NCBI GenBank assembly: GCA_900239685.1
Contig: OENT01000672.1
Span: 1 to 64,000 of the forward strand
Length of the DNA: 64,000 nt
Source of the DNA: Rotaria macrura
Lineage: Eukaryota; Rotifera; Eurotatoria; Philodinida; Philodinidae
Direction: 5' to 3'
This document shows, one piece after another, positions 35,273 through 48,777 of this stretch (position 1 is its first letter; each line of letters begins with the position of its first letter). The notes under the pieces were generated by a model. It saw nothing but the letters and a program-made list of their open reading frames with translations. It did not search any database and had not been told where the DNA came from. Made by a program: the position numbers and the translations under genes.

Positions 35273-38200
35273 TCTATATTATGTTCTACAAAATGACGGC
35301 TAAGGATAGATGGATGTCGTAGAATAGCAAAAAACGGAGAAGAAGAAGAGTAGCGAGAAAAAAAAAACGGAAGATATATTTGTGCTAAATGTGAGAAGGA
35401 TAGAAGCACGTGTGTGATGGCATCATCCCTATCACCAAAGGGTGCGCGCAAAACACTAACACCACTACCAAGAATGAAGAAAACATCACACACACACAGA
35501 CACACGTTCGGTGAATAGTTATGTACACACATGCGCGAGAAAAACGCCACAGAAAAAAAATTATGATGAAAAGCAAGAGAATAGAGTAAAAGAAGGTCTT
35601 GAGTCGTTCGTATTTTTCTTTCTCTCTCATTCTCTTTCTCGTTTTCTATTGTTTCATTTGCTGCGCTTGACAAGTTGTCTTAACGTCTACAATAGTAGCT
35701 CTAATTTCTTGTTTCTCTTTCAATTGGTCAACTGATAACAATCTACCTAATTATGAGATTTTTTAACTGTGTTATGGATCTGATAGCGATTCGAAATGTT
35801 TGCAGTTCTTTTACTCGACTTTGACGCTGCTGTTCTTGTTGTTGTTTGTTCCTCTGAGGGGGTATCGATAGAAGAAGGAGTGGCAAACAGAACGCGAGAT
35901 GGAAAGAAAAGAGTGGGACGAGAGAGAGAGAGAGAAGAAGAAAAAAACGAAAGACTTGATGAAGATCGATTGTGGAAAGAAACTCTCCCTTGTTCTTTTT
36001 CGCCTTCTGTCCTAACATAGGTCCAATCGACACCATACTTCACCAATACAATACCGAATAATCAATTTAATCATCATCGACATCGTACGAACGAGCAATC
36101 GATAGTGCTAGACACAATAAGCGAAAGAGAGAAAAAAAATAACCATGTTTTTTTGGCCCAGAATATTTTTTAAGAAAAAAGCTAATGAGTACGAATGCTC
36201 TTGAAAAAATACTTATCAATCTCTTTTAGAATAAACTTTTACGAACGAGAAATAATCAGTAAGTTACACAAGTTTGAGAAAGAAAAAAAAATAATGATAT
36301 CATTAGTCAAATATAGAAAAAACAAGCGAATATACTCATACATTAAGCCAAGATTTTTTGCCGATATAATTCGACATCATAGTACAAGAAAACAGGCGAC
36401 CGGAAGAGTCATCGCCATCATTATACCAGCTAATCGTCATCAACAAGCAAGAGTATTCCAGTATTTACCCACATGTCGTCATGACGCCATTTTATGCGAA
36501 ACTTCATTGAATAACATGAACAGATTTAATATACCTCTTGTCATTTCAATCGAATCATGTTCATAAAGTTGATTTTTCAATAATATTTCTCATGCGTTTA
36601 TGATTGATTTCAAATGAAAGAGAATATTTCGATTCATCTATTCTTAACGTATCCAATGATAGATGTCATACATCTACAGTATTTCATTTTTCGCCTAGCA
36701 ATCTAAAGATTTAGTCGATGATGGTTTCCACTATGTTTAAGAAGAGATAAGGAACATGTTCGTTTTCGAAAAAAAAAGTAATCACCGCGTTTCTTAGGAC
36801 TGTAATAACATGATCTGTTGAACTAGGTAGATTCCATATTTCTTCTTCTCCTATGAAATCAATCATTACCTATACGCATAAACTAGGCTCAGGGCAAGAC
36901 GATTCGGGCAGTATGATTGTCATGGTATCGTTGATATAGACAAGTAGAACTACACTGTATTATCTTCCATAACTGAACGACTTTATGTCTTATCCTTATT
37001 CTACTTATCCAATATGGATTTTTTTATATTTTTATGTCTATAGTTTAATAAATGAAAAACAATTAAAAAAACTTCTTACTTTTCAATCTCATCTATAGAA
37101 TATATAATTGATGTAGCCATTGATGATGTCATTAATTTTATTAGTGAAATAATCTTTTATGTTCTAATATGTCCGTCTTAGTCTATTTCAATCAAATGAT
37201 CGACATGATTGTTTGTTTCTCTTCTCAACATTATCGTCATGATTTTCTGCCCTTTTTTCACAACTAACTTGTCTTCTTTCCCTCTTTCCAGTATGCATAA
37301 CATTCACTTGATATGATCGCATGCGCCGATGCGAGTAGCATCACTGTTGTACATGTATGGATCCTAACAGATTCTGTTGACCTTTTCTTGTCTTCTACAT
37401 ATTGTGATCCGGCTGGTGATAGTAGGTGGTAGTGTAGTCGAGATAGTCGTTTATACATGAAACAGCAAACGAGCGCCATACGGAATCAAAAGCAAGACAA
37501 ACACAGAACGTATAGAAAGAGTAAGAAAGAAATACATCATTTTGTACCAAAGGCAACATTCGTTACCGTTGTAATGGTAGATGACAAGATAATATAGACA
37601 ACCGTTAACAGTTTTCATTTTATGTATTATTCATAACAGATATGAACTAGAACAAACGGATTGAGAAAAAGATCTGATAATAGATTGGTCAACGTTTTCA
37701 TAGATTAGAGAAGAAGATGATGACAATCGTAATTAAATAATTCTAAGGTTAAAGCTAATTATGCAATACGTTTAGTCGTGGTAGAAAACGTTAAAGATAT
37801 AGATCCGATAACTATTATATGAGTTTCTTTTTGGGAAATTTCATTCTTACGTATTAGATTGCCTCATTTTTATTGATTTACTTAACATTTTTTGCAATGT
37901 TATTCAATTAAACATATTCAATTTTGGAGGAATGCGCAAGTTTTTGGGAGACTTTAAGCGCATGAGAAAAAGTATCGAGATGACACGTGTTCATGTCAAA
38001 ATAGGATGATAATTTTAGTAGTGTTTTAAATTGAAAAATAAGTAAAAGTATTTTCATCATAGTTTTTAATTCTAACCAGACTTGGCATTATTTTTTATTG
38101 TCTATGTAGAAATCACTTGTCAAAAATTTCGATGAACTTTAAAGTTGATAAAGACAGAATTAAGATATTTCTCTATTGAATAGTAAATCATGGTTGAATA

Positions 38201-39842
38201 TTATGACATTCTACTGTTGCTAAGAATAGTTCTAGAAATTTTGTCATGAGGAGTACGAGATTTATTTGAAATTTTCATCATTTACTATATAATAACAGTT
38301 AACATATTGAAACCAAAATGCGTTTACATGATAAGCATCGTCTAAGGTCAACGATAATTGTGATAAATTCAAAAACATACATACACTTTGTACTATGTCG
38401 TGACATACAAGAAAGTAAATTTTTTGTTGTACGTTTACGATTTTCATGATTTCGCTTGTAAAAAACAGAAGATTTTTCTTGTTCAACAAGAAATTCAATT
38501 ACGGGAAGAACTATTCTAAGTGATAACGGGACTGTAATTGATTTTTTTCCGTCGATAGTATTTCCTGAGACTAGTTACAACCCTATTGGTCTTTTGCTAT
38601 TCAATGACTAGACCTAAGACTTTATATAGGATTTTATAACAACATCTACGGAAAACTTGACATAGTGACTGTCTGATTAAAGACTTCTTCATACATGCTG
38701 ATCTCAGTGATTTCACAATGGTCTAATGTTGACGACCACAGCAGAGATATCTTTCTCAAGATACTGATTCTTCCATAAACACTACTATGACACCAAATGT
38801 CTCGGAAAAAATCAACTAAAATACCAAAAAAAAATTATTCAATATCTCGAGAAATGATTAGTTTTTATTTTGATAGTAAGATGGAGTTCGCTGTAATTAT
38901 AGTTCAATATATATACATATGAGAATTTTTCGCATCGAAATTTCATAAGTTGTGTGTACTCTCAATCACTCGTTTTATGTAACAAATCTATCGAAATTCT
39001 CTATCTTAAGTATGGAAAAGAAAAGTATCAGTACAAAAACTATATAATTACTTGTGTCGACTCCCTCGTTAGCAAGAATTGAATGATCAGAAAAGCTTAA
39101 AATTTTGAGACAAGTCTACTTAATGATTGGGCTAATTTGGAAGGAGAGTTTCACTATTTCTTAAGTCTCATCTATTTATCGAAGTGTGTTATAGAGCAAT
39201 TAACTGTTGGTATCGATCTCTCTACGTATATCTGGATTCAATAACTATGTCTCATGCTAATGTTCATTGATGTCATTTTTCAACGATGGCTTTATGTTTT
39301 TGTTTTCTCCGTCTTAAAGAACTTCGATACTAGTAGGATCAATGCTTAACTTAAATAGTATTTATAATGTGAAACTTATGATTTTTCATTTCAAAACAAA
39401 TCTCCATATTGATCATACATAAAATGAAATGTGATTCTTTAGAATGGATTAGCAGTTTATTTCTTTTAACAAGTTGTATGATTGGTTTAGACGAAATGAA
39501 AAGTTATTCAATGTTGTTGTTCTAATAGAGTACTCTAGATGAGATTGAACTGAGAATCGAATTTCAAAAGGTAGCAAAAATATATGTGTCATAGTTCATC
39601 ATCGTGTCTTTACTTCCTACACTTTTCTCTTCGATAAATATTTATATGGGAGGCGTTGACAAGTGCAATATTCAAATTTCAGGGCTATCTAAACGTCTCG
39701 ACATTCACTCTATTCAATGTTTTATAATGATTGTCTCATTTTAGAAAATGAATTTAACAATCATAGGAACAAATCTTATTAAATATTTCTTCATCACTTT
39801 CATTCTATTGTTTTCAATATTTGTTGATAGAAGTAATATATT
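35273..39842. other. Intergenic region upstream of Musashi
   Basis: About 4.6 kb. 35.4-36.1 kb has purine-rich and CA-rich low-complexity sequence that could be Musashi promoter/5' UTR. A 123-codon plus-strand frame at 36195-36566 has basic, unstructured composition and no family look. No gene or RNA recognised in the rest. Confidence 0.5.
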
Positions 39843-40526
39843 ATGTTCAAAAGATTCATTCGAATATGTTTGACGTTCGTTTGTTTTTCTTTGTTTTTAG
39901 TTTCAGCATCAGCTGGTTACTGCTTTCAATGCGACTCAAGAAATCCATTATGTCGTATTGATGTTAATGCTACACTAAGAATAGATGGAACACCATGCAA
40001 TGGACAATGTTACACACGTATAAATCGTGCTAATGAAGGTACTATATCTCGAGGTTGTTCATGGGAGCATGGTTTTATGAATCCAAAAGAACCGAACGTA
40101 ATCGTACTCGAGAGAAATTCTGTTTGGATTTTCTGTGATAAACCATTGTATGTGTGTAGTCACTTTTTCATAATAGTTTGTTTAATCATTCATATGAAAT
40201 TTTCTAGTTGTAACTATGAAGCAACGGCTCTATTGAACTGTAAGTTGATCATATCAACAAATTAATCAATGAATTTTATCATTTGTGTTCTTTTCTTAGC
40301 TGTCTGCTTTCAGCCTATATGTGGTATTCTCAAATTTCCTGAAGATTGTCGACTCCCCAATGCAGATATAACATGTGGAAAATATTGTGGCAACTTACTC
40401 TGCGGTTCAAGACCGAATCGTCGTCGTAATCGTATTCGTAATCGTAATCGTAATCGATATCATAGTCGTATTCGTATGCCGACATATACGCATGTTCGTA
40501 TTTACAAGCGTAATCGAAAAGGTTAA
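39843..40526 (+). CDS. Secreted Ly6/uPAR-like cysteine-rich protein with Arg/Asn repeat tail
   Basis: Exons 39843-40147, 40208-40239 and 40300-40526 (GTATGT and GTAAGT donors), 187 aa. The signal peptide (LTFVCFSLFLVSASA) is followed directly by GYCFQCD. Then CRIDVNATL, CNGQCYTR, GCSWEHGF and FCDKPLCNYE occur, a CxxC start and C...CN end as in LU (three-finger fold) domains such as CD59 or Quiver. After the LU end comes an unusual second Cys module (VCFQPICGI, EDCRLP, ITCGKYCGNLLCG). The protein finishes with a tail of Arg-Asn dipeptides (NRIRNRNRNRYHSRIR) and KRNRKG. No GPI-type hydrophobic C-terminus is seen, so it is probably secreted. AATAAA at 40570-40575 lies 44 bp after the stop. Role unknown. 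Confidence 0.75.
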
Positions 40527-42445
40527 CGTTGAAAAAGATTTTTTTTCCTCCTCCGAATTTTCAAGAGAAAATAAAACGAATGATTGACTTCATCATGGTT
40601 CTACTTGTTTTTAATTGTTGATCGATTGACTTTGATTTCATTAAAAGCAAGAGTGTGAATGTATTGAGAAGTTTAACGATGTTTTAAAGAGATTGTAATT
40701 TTTAATAAATTTAACATGTTATAATTTAAGTAATTTCTCTCTGTGTCGATAAGAAAACGATGTCTATGCTTATTATATGTCTCAGCATAATGTCAAGAAC
40801 ATCAGTGAATATTATATCGATAGATTAGATTCTACGTATGTTAAATAATACAAGGTGCAGTAATTAGATGTAATATACTTCTAGTTTAAGAAAGTAAATG
40901 TATTTTTTTTTCTCAAAGAAAAGTACCGATAAGTTAACAACATCAAAAAGTAAATCCATCATACGGATTATTCATTTGAAGGATTTCCATACAAAGTGAA
41001 GAGATGACAGGACGAATTGATGGCGGACGCTAATTTTTTTGTTTTGTATATTCAAGTACTAATTGTTAATAATTTCCTTTATAGATTGAGTTTTGTTTTA
41101 TACGAGATGTAACATGTGTAATGAACTTTGCAGTAGACTCAGTTCTCCTTTATGATGTTTAGGAATGCATCAGTCTCAGTCGTAACTGGGTGACTGACGT
41201 GAGCATCAATTCTAATCGGTACTTGGTCGATCGCTGAGTTTTTTAGATCTGTATGGGTGTTTTCTACAAAGTCCAACCGTACTGGTATATCCCTAATTAT
41301 GTCTGTCTGATGTGTGAATGTATATTTATTTCTATATTTCATATAATTAAATTACGAAATCATACTCGTGATGTCTAACTAATCAGTACCAGTCCACTGA
41401 GAGTTAATCGTCGAAATATCATGAAATTCAAGTATCACATATTCTTCATGATAAACTGTACCAGATACAGAAATAATCCATTATGTGCAATTCTAATTGT
41501 ACTTCTTTTTGTTCAAACTACATATTCGAATACTTATTATTATTATTACTGTGCCACTTCAACTTCGAAATCAACTTATTATACAATAAACTTTTGAGGC
41601 TTAGGATTACATACTGAAATGAAATTGATGTATGTTCACTAATGAGAATCTACAAAAGAGAGTTCAATGTCATAAAAATCTTTTAGCAAATTACGATATT
41701 CTTCAATTATCTAAGAGATTTGATATTAGGTTTGACGCGTTATTGATTTTCATTGTTCGGTCTATGAACCTACCGATCTCTTAGTTAACAGTCTTTTTTT
41801 CTTGAAAGTACTTTACTGTACTTACTTATTGTTTCCAGCTGATTATAACCAAAAGGTAATTTTCACTAGAAACTCCTTTATGAGTGATATGTCAAACAAA
41901 CATTATTTTGCTACGTCAACGGACGCCATCTGGCTATGTCAAGTGAGATTATCTAAGTGGCTCATCTTACCTATCTAATATTGTGAATCACTTAGATAGT
42001 TTTTTGCTCTAGTTCTATATTGATCTGCTGTCTATCTTATTTCAATAATAGAGTTTTATTAACAAATAATAGAATCGTTCTATTTTTATTTAGTATCTTA
42101 TTGTGCAAGTTGAAATTGCAAGGTTATTTTAATAGATTTTGCATTTCTTTAACAGATATTTACTGCTGAATAAAAGGCTTGTTCTTGTCTTGCGTTCGTT
42201 CGTTCGTTATTGTTTCGACTATATATATTAACTGCGTTTTCTGTAGGCAGAAAAGACACGACAACGAAAGGAAATTTGTAGTAAAAGAAAAAAAAACAGC
42301 GGTAGACTTTCTTCTTGTTTATTTGTTATAGATCCACATGTGTTGACCTATTTTATAGAAAACAGTAAGTAGATCGATGGTTGTATTCTTTAATTTAGCT
42401 CTTTGATTGATTCCATTGAATGTATAGATATAATAGAACATAAAT
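40527..42445. other. Intergenic region between Ly6-like gene and ORMDL
   Basis: AT-rich. Contains the likely polyadenylation signal at 40570 and otherwise only short open frames (for example 41139-41342 minus). Nothing recognised. Confidence 0.5.
40570..40575 (+). terminator. Candidate polyadenylation signal of the Ly6-like gene
   Basis: AATAAA 44 bp after the stop codon, in a short AT-rich 3' flank. Confidence 0.5.
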
Positions 42446-42851
42446 ATGAATGTGGGTATAGCACAAGGTGAACGGAATCCAAATAGTTCATGGCTAAATA
42501 GTCGAGGTGTTTGGCTGACATACATAATTCTTGTCTTTGTTCTTCACTTTATCTTACTTAGTATCCCCTATATAACAACACCTGTAGCATGGACATTAAC
42601 AACAACTATTCATAATCTTGTATGTTTAGAAAAATCACTGATTCATTTTCTTTCTACAAAGAAAATTTTTAATATTTTTAGTGTAGTTTTTATTTACTTC
42701 ATTTGATCAAAGGCGCTCCATGGGAGACAAGTGATCAGGGTGCAGCCCGTCGTTTTACGTTTTGGGAACAAATTGATAATGGTATACAATGGACAGGTGC
42801 AAGAAAATTTCTTCAAATTGTTCCAATTGTTTTGTAAGTACTGATTATATG

Positions 42852-42882
<31 letters not shown>

Positions 42883-43070
42883 AGTTATCTATGTTATTTG
42901 TTTTTTTATGAATTTTCTGGTTTCCTTTTATTAGATTCTTCATTGCTAGTTTTTACACAAAATATGACAAAACGCATTTTATAATTAACATAGCAACAAT
43001 GCTTCTTGCTGTAGTTCCAAAATTTCCTATCTTTTTTGGTGTACGTTTATTTGATATAAATCGTTATTAA
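42446..43070 (+). CDS. ORMDL: ORMDL sphingolipid biosynthesis regulator
   Basis: ER membrane protein that inhibits serine palmitoyltransferase in response to ceramide. Exons 42446-42619, 42682-42833 and 42935-43070 give 153 aa, the same length as human ORMDL3. Diagnostic segments are [20 protein letters not shown] at the start, the first TM hairpin ([20 protein letters not shown]), [57 protein letters not shown] and the C-terminus [10 protein letters not shown]. The correct acceptor for exon 2 is at 42681/42682 (TTTTTAG). The later TAG at 42687 would break frame. Orthology is clear. Confidence 0.97.
42852..42882. repeat. (TA)n microsatellite in ORMDL intron 2
   Basis: Alternating A/T run 20 bp after the exon 2 donor. 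Confidence 0.8.
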
Positions 43071-45841
43071 GAAACAAAGATAAATAATAGATGATAACTA
43101 ATATTACATTTGTATTGATGGTGTGAATGGTTCTTTTTTCAATTGACTTTTTGTCTATCTATTTAGACAGAAAAATTAATGTCAATGTTTCTACAAGTTC
43201 AATCAACTTATTCGTATTTCTCTTGATAATCTTGGAAAGATAAAACCAGGGAAACAAGAAGCAAAATAGAATAAAAATGTTGACCTTGTGTAACATATGC
43301 TCTTATTGATGAATATTTATCATTTATTTAAAATAAAGAAAATGATTCTATTTCAGTATTAATAGGTCGGTTGATTTTGATATGTGAATTCATTAAAAGT
43401 ACTCTTCCTTCAAGCGTAAAACATGCGAAATGTCAGGTGTCTCAGCAAAATCATCTATTCTTTGTCCAGTAGTAAAATGTCATAGGAAATTTAATCTTTT
43501 CAATGATAAGAAACAAAATGGAAGCATTGCCGATGTTTATACCAATTATAGCAAAAAGAAGGCATGTAAAGTTTTTTCACATTCTTCAATTCGTAAATCG
43601 AATAATACAAAGTTGTTGAAATTTATGCGAGTTTTTCATATGTCTATTTTTCACCTAAGATTGTCGAATTCGACAAGAGCAAACTTCATCCTTATAAAAT
43701 ACATTAATTTATTGATGATTTTATAGATAAATATATATTTAACTATCAATTGGCAATAGATATAAGTTTCAAGCATAATTTCATATTAAAAAACAATGAA
43801 AACATATTTCTGATATTTGTGTAGACAATCACTGATAATTTAGAACTAGAGAACAAAAATAATTCCTTGTTTCTTTTTACAAATATGATTAAAGTTTAGC
43901 ATTACTTGTAAAAACATTGAATCGAACTGTGTATTCAACATGAATAATTATTGAATGTCTGTCTGGCTTGATATTTGAAAACAGAAATTTTCTCAATACT
44001 TTTCAGATTCCCATGTTCGAAAAAAAGAATGATGAAACCGTTTTTGATTAATAGCAATAATGGTAACATTGTCACCAATAGAATGTCCTAGCATATGAAA
44101 ATGTCGTATCTCTAATGTCCATTGTGTATTAGAGATAAAATTGTCTTTCTCGTTATCAAATCTATGTTACATAGATTATTTGTCTGATAGTTTAGCGAAA
44201 CCGCACAACTAATTGATAGATTATTGTACAAATGATTGCCAATAGGAAAAATAAATTAACCTATGTTGAAGCACGAATAAAGTATTTGTTTCATTGACAT
44301 AAGATATCATTCATGTATATGAAATATAACATCATTACTTAGAATACAATAAAATGAGTAGGATGATAAAAGCAAATGTTTGACAAGCAATCAAAGTAAG
44401 ACTATATATTTAGCTGAATAATAATCAATGTTTTTGTAGTGTAGTGGAAAATAAACATGAACAATCGATGAATCAAATATGCATTAATTAATTCTTAAAG
44501 ATTAGAGTACATTATATTCAACATCTTGATTCAGTTTTAAAAATTTTTAAGTCATGCAAAGAAGTATTTATCTTTGTTTTAAGTGTATAGATAATTATGT
44601 CAAGATATGTCTTTCATGCATGCATGATTCATAGAACGATAATGAATTCTCTTTTCTTGAGATTAATTAAAATCAGGATATTAAAAAACAAAAGAGAATG
44701 GAGAATAAGTGCTATAATTATCAATAAATTGAAAGCAATTCTCACATTAGTCGAACTATAATATAAAAAATTCATCTCACTCAAAAACAAAATTCTGATG
44801 ACCTCATCGATGTCGTATTGTTGCTGCTTATTAGAATAATTTTCGAAGTGATCGATCATTATTTTCTTTTGGAACTTAACATATTATCTAGGCTTTGATA
44901 AATCTTCAATAGGTTGACAAGAGTTCACATTATTATTTTATTGTTATGAAGACTTTGTATTTCTGCAATATTCCCAACGCTAATGCTTTTGTGTCATTCA
45001 AAGGCTCTCAAAAATGAAAACTAGTCAATTTTCGATCCAAAACAAGTAATATCGAGAGCTGTGCATTGTGAAGTTTTCCGATCATTTGCATTGTTCTTAT
45101 CTTTAGATATGTACGTAGTAAAACCTTATTGTCTCTATTGGTCGCATATGGCAAAAACTTTGCCATCGTCAGAATCAAAACATATGAAATTTTCATCCTA
45201 CACTATTTCCATTGCGAACCATATATGTATGATACTTCAGATACAAATTCAAAAATGGTTTTTGGATCTGGATGGATTCACTCGTTACAACCTATGTGAG
45301 GATCAATTGTACTTGCCTGTAAGAGAGTTTTGGTGATGCGCAAAACGAAAACATCTAAACTCTTCTAATGATATTCCGATGTTACAACAGTTAACATGAT
45401 ACGCATTGTACCGATCAAAAAACGATTCATATTCGGTAGAACTTCTTGTTGTTCGTGTTATGATACTCTAATGAGTTTTTACAGCTTTTTCTTTATGCTC
45501 GAATAATAAATTATACTTTGGTCAAAGTTAATATTTAATTTTATGATTATTACCATTCATTTTCATCTATCATGTAAATAATTGTGCCTATGAAGAATAC
45601 AAGAAAAATATTTCTACGCAGCAGTAGCTTGAAAAATAGTTTTAGTTATCAAATTTGTACGAATTTCAAATTCACTTATTTAAGATAATTTCATTGAATA
45701 AAAGATTTCTTAAATAATTCATAGGTACGCCAAACTAATCTCGTAGAGAATAGAGGATCATATGTTTAGATTTTTCATATGATTTCATATCCAGACACAG
45801 TACTTTGTCATAGTCGACGATTGTTCAAAGTTAACATTTAA

Positions 45842-46601
45842 CCCCGCCCCCCCCCCTCCCTCAAAACAATGTCAAGTTTCGGGAAAATTCCGAAATTGAG
45901 ATAAATGCACCAGAAGATAGCTCGTTCTTCGCTGTTTCAGAGTAAACACAGGTTTTTACCCCAAACATCAATTTTGCCGGAAACTTTCAGGATTTCAGGA
46001 AGCCCTCCTCAATTAAACTGAATTTTCATCAAAAATTCTTAAACATCGAAAAAACTCTTCAAAAAAAATCTTTTTCGGTTTTTCTCAGTTTGCACTTTCA
46101 AAAAAGCGCCTCCCGAATTTCTCTGTCTAGGTTCATACGATGTATTAGATTTCTTTTTTGTTTGAAAGAGCATGCCAAGATGCAGGATAGTGCAGAGCCC
46201 TTTTTTTCAAAAACCGTTCTTTATGACTATATAACAAGAGATCTCTATTCAACCCCCTCCCTCCTCTTTTTCGGTTCTTTTGAAGTCATTGAACTGATGA
46301 TTCCTGTTTTTCACTGAAAAGTAACAATTTAAAAAAAAGGACTCTGCACTGCCCCCCATGTTCACATGCTCTTTCTAACAAAGAGAAAGTTAAAGATATA
46401 TCATGAACCTGGACCGAGAAATTTGGGTTGCCAAATATGCTATTTTTAACTCTTGCCAGATCCGTATCTCAGCCAAACATCATGATAGAAGGCTGACATT
46501 TTAACCATAACATTTCATACCTAGTCTAACATATCTTGTAAGTTTCATGCAATTCAAACGTTCCTGGGGCCAAGATCAATTTTGGGAAGGGGGGGGGGGG
46601 G
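45842..46601. repeat. Foldback-like element bounded by poly-C and poly-G tracts
   Basis: The left edge is a C-run (45842-45860) and the right edge a G-run (46589-46601), with the neighbouring bases roughly mirrored (TCAAAAC on the left, TTTTGGGAA on the right). Internally 46113-46220 and 46316-46430 are imperfect inverted repeats. GAAAGAGCATG (46166) and CATGCTCTTTC (46365), AGTGCAGAG and CTCTGCACT, and AGGTTCAT and ATGAACCT all pair. The sequence is less AT-rich than its surroundings. No protein coding seen. Likely a non-autonomous mobile element. Confidence 0.5.
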
Positions 46602-47711
46602 CTTCATAAAATAAGAAATATAGTCTCTTTAATATCATTTTCGAAATAAATAATTTCATTTTTTCTAACCTTCGAAAACCTTTATATCTATCTACCTCAC
46701 AATACTTGGGCAGCATCAATCTAAGTTGTATATGTGTTGTTCATATCTGACTAATCATGTACGATTCCGTTGTGTAATTGAACAGGTGATTGTATGATGC
46801 AGTCGATTGGTTTGCATACGTGTAATCGTCAGATATGTATCTATAAGCAAGGAATATATTTGTCTAAAAAAAAGCATGCATATAATGATCATTGAATATA
46901 ACATACAATACTGTGCACGCGACAGCCATTCAGATAAATATCATCTTTAAATTATTCAAAATTTAGGAACGACTGAGTTGAACATCAAATTTCGATTAAT
47001 CTTTTTCCAAACTATTTTCAATGCCTTCACCTGTTTCATATGACACTCCTCTTTCATCTTTCGTTTTTGTCTGTCAACTTATAGATTTACAAGCATTATC
47101 GTCTTTTGCATGCTAATTTGTTTTTCACTCCTCGTTTATTTCTTCTTTGATGTTAATACAGTCAACGCAGGTAGCTATAGTCGTCGATTAGAATCGAACA
47201 AACACGGAAATAGAAGTGGCACTTTTCACTTGTCATTAGTCATGCTTGTCATCTGTCATCCGCTGAAATGGAAATATTTGTTCTTTCTTCTCCTCCCTCT
47301 CTCTCTCTTTCTCTCTCTCCTTCTAGTCATGACTTTGTTGTGTCGCTTGAAAGTTCAATTGAACTATTTGTCAAAAGCTTAAAACACTATTGTTTGCACA
47401 ATCAATCAATCAATCGATCCATCCATCTTTAGAGCACATTCCTTTTATAGACAAATAGAGAACGCATGTCAAAAGACGATAATCACATCAAATCAATGCC
47501 TTTTCTTTTCCTCTATCTTTATCGTTTCCCTCTTAATCGCTAGGTAGTCAGTCAACCAGTTGGCTTTAGGGCGTGTTCGATCTCTTTTCAACATCAAAGA
47601 ATTGTTGATCACCACCTCATTGTCGTCTACAAAGATCAACAACAAAATCAATGAGTGACCGCACTTTTGTCACATTATCATCAGAAAAAAAGAGAACGAA
47701 GCGATGGACCA

Positions 47712-47719
47712 TATATAAA
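47712..47719 (+). promoter_or_regulatory. TATA box of the cyclin gene
   Basis: TATATAAA lies 36 bp before the cyclin ATG, so transcription would start only a few bases before the start codon and give a very short 5' UTR. Confidence 0.5.
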
Positions 47720-47754
47720 CTAGTGCGACGCTACTATTTCTCCATTCATTCAAC

Positions 47755-48777
47755 ATGATATCAACTCCAAACTGTTGCACATCGGACTATTACTCAAGTA
47801 GTGATCTAGAATATGACGATGATGATGATGATGAAAAGCATGATATTGTTATTGTCAAAACTGAGCAACAATCTTATTCCTCTACAAAAGAATCAAATAT
47901 TATTTTTGACACACATCTTCGATATCATCATTCATCATCTTGCATTTTGGCTACCATTAAAATACAACAATCCACGCGATTATTCAAGGTAATAATTTGA
48001 TCATCAAGTTTATAATGTTGATCATAAATTATTTGTTTTTTCTTTATACATAGTTAGTCAACGATAATCATTTATCGAACGAAATCTTCATTCGAGCGAA
48101 TACTATTCTTCACAAATATCTTCTATCGACATGTATCAATGAAATCGATGACTGTATTCTTATCGCTTGTTTATCTTTGGCAACTAAATTACACGAAGAA
48201 CATTTCACTCATTCTAACATAATTCTTTTCAATAGTAATTCATTAGCAGTAAGTATCTGATTTATTTTGTTTTCGTTTTGATTTCTACCATTCACTCATG
48301 ATGTCGTCCAATTTAGATAAATGAAAATTTGATATGTGAAACACTTGAATGGGATATTGATCTCATAACACCGATAAACGTTGTTGAAGCAATGTTATCA
48401 CATGTATCGAATTATTCCATTCGAGATCGACTTCGACAATTGACTTTTGAGTTGATTGTCTTCTGTTCAACTGGTAAGATTATATTCTGTGATAATCTTG
48501 TAATATGTATTGTTATGTTTAGACATTCGTTGTATCGATTTATCTGACTTATTCGTAGGAATAAGTTGTTTATTGATGGCATGTGAAATGATGAATTGTC
48601 GAGAATTAATCCCAGAACAATTATTCGACTGTATGCCGGAGAATGATATTTTTCTTCAAGTATGTTTTAATTTCGAATAAAAGTTATATTTTTGTAAATA
48701 AAATCATTGGATCAATTTTATTTTAGAAATCTTTGATCCACATTCGTCAAATTCTTATGAGTATTCTCCATCCATAG
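47755..48777 (+). CDS. Divergent D-type cyclin-like protein
   Basis: Exons 47755-47988, 48054-48248, 48317-48473, 48523-48659, 48727-48777; 257 aa. The N-terminus is acidic (LEYDDDDDDEKHD), then a cyclin fold. Segments are ANTILHKYLLSTC, ILIACLSLATKLHEEHF (with the CDK-contact Lys of the ASK/ATK motif), ICETLEWDIDLITPINVVEA and LRQLTFELIVFCSTDIRCID. The last two match cyclin D (LKWNLAAMTPHDFIEHFL and FVALCATD). The second fold half GISCLLMACEMMN and a shortened tail follow. The LxCxE retinoblastoma-binding motif and the PEST/Thr tail of canonical cyclin D are not seen. Probably a G1-type cyclin that partners CDK4/6. Other divergent cyclins are possible. Confidence 0.75.

Larger units (their letters stand above)
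43071..47754. other. Long intergenic region between ORMDL and cyclin
   Basis: 4.7 kb. Mostly AT-rich sequence without credible exons; the open frames at 43430-43726, 45061-45336 and 47110-47382 lack family features and splice support. It contains an inverted-repeat element at 45842-46601. A TCAA tetranucleotide run lies near 47400, upstream of the cyclin. Confidence 0.5.

Noticed and set aside
35385..36046. Several 74-134 codon frames on both strands upstream of Musashi
   Set aside because: Low-complexity composition from purine-rich tracts; mutually overlapping; no phased introns.
36195..36566. 123-codon plus-strand frame
   Set aside because: Lys/Arg/Ile-rich without domain features or plausible splice partners; random AT-rich frames look like this.
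45061..45336. 91-codon plus-strand frame with several Cys and Trp
   Set aside because: No signal peptide, no neighbouring exon and no recognised pattern. Kept out for lack of support.
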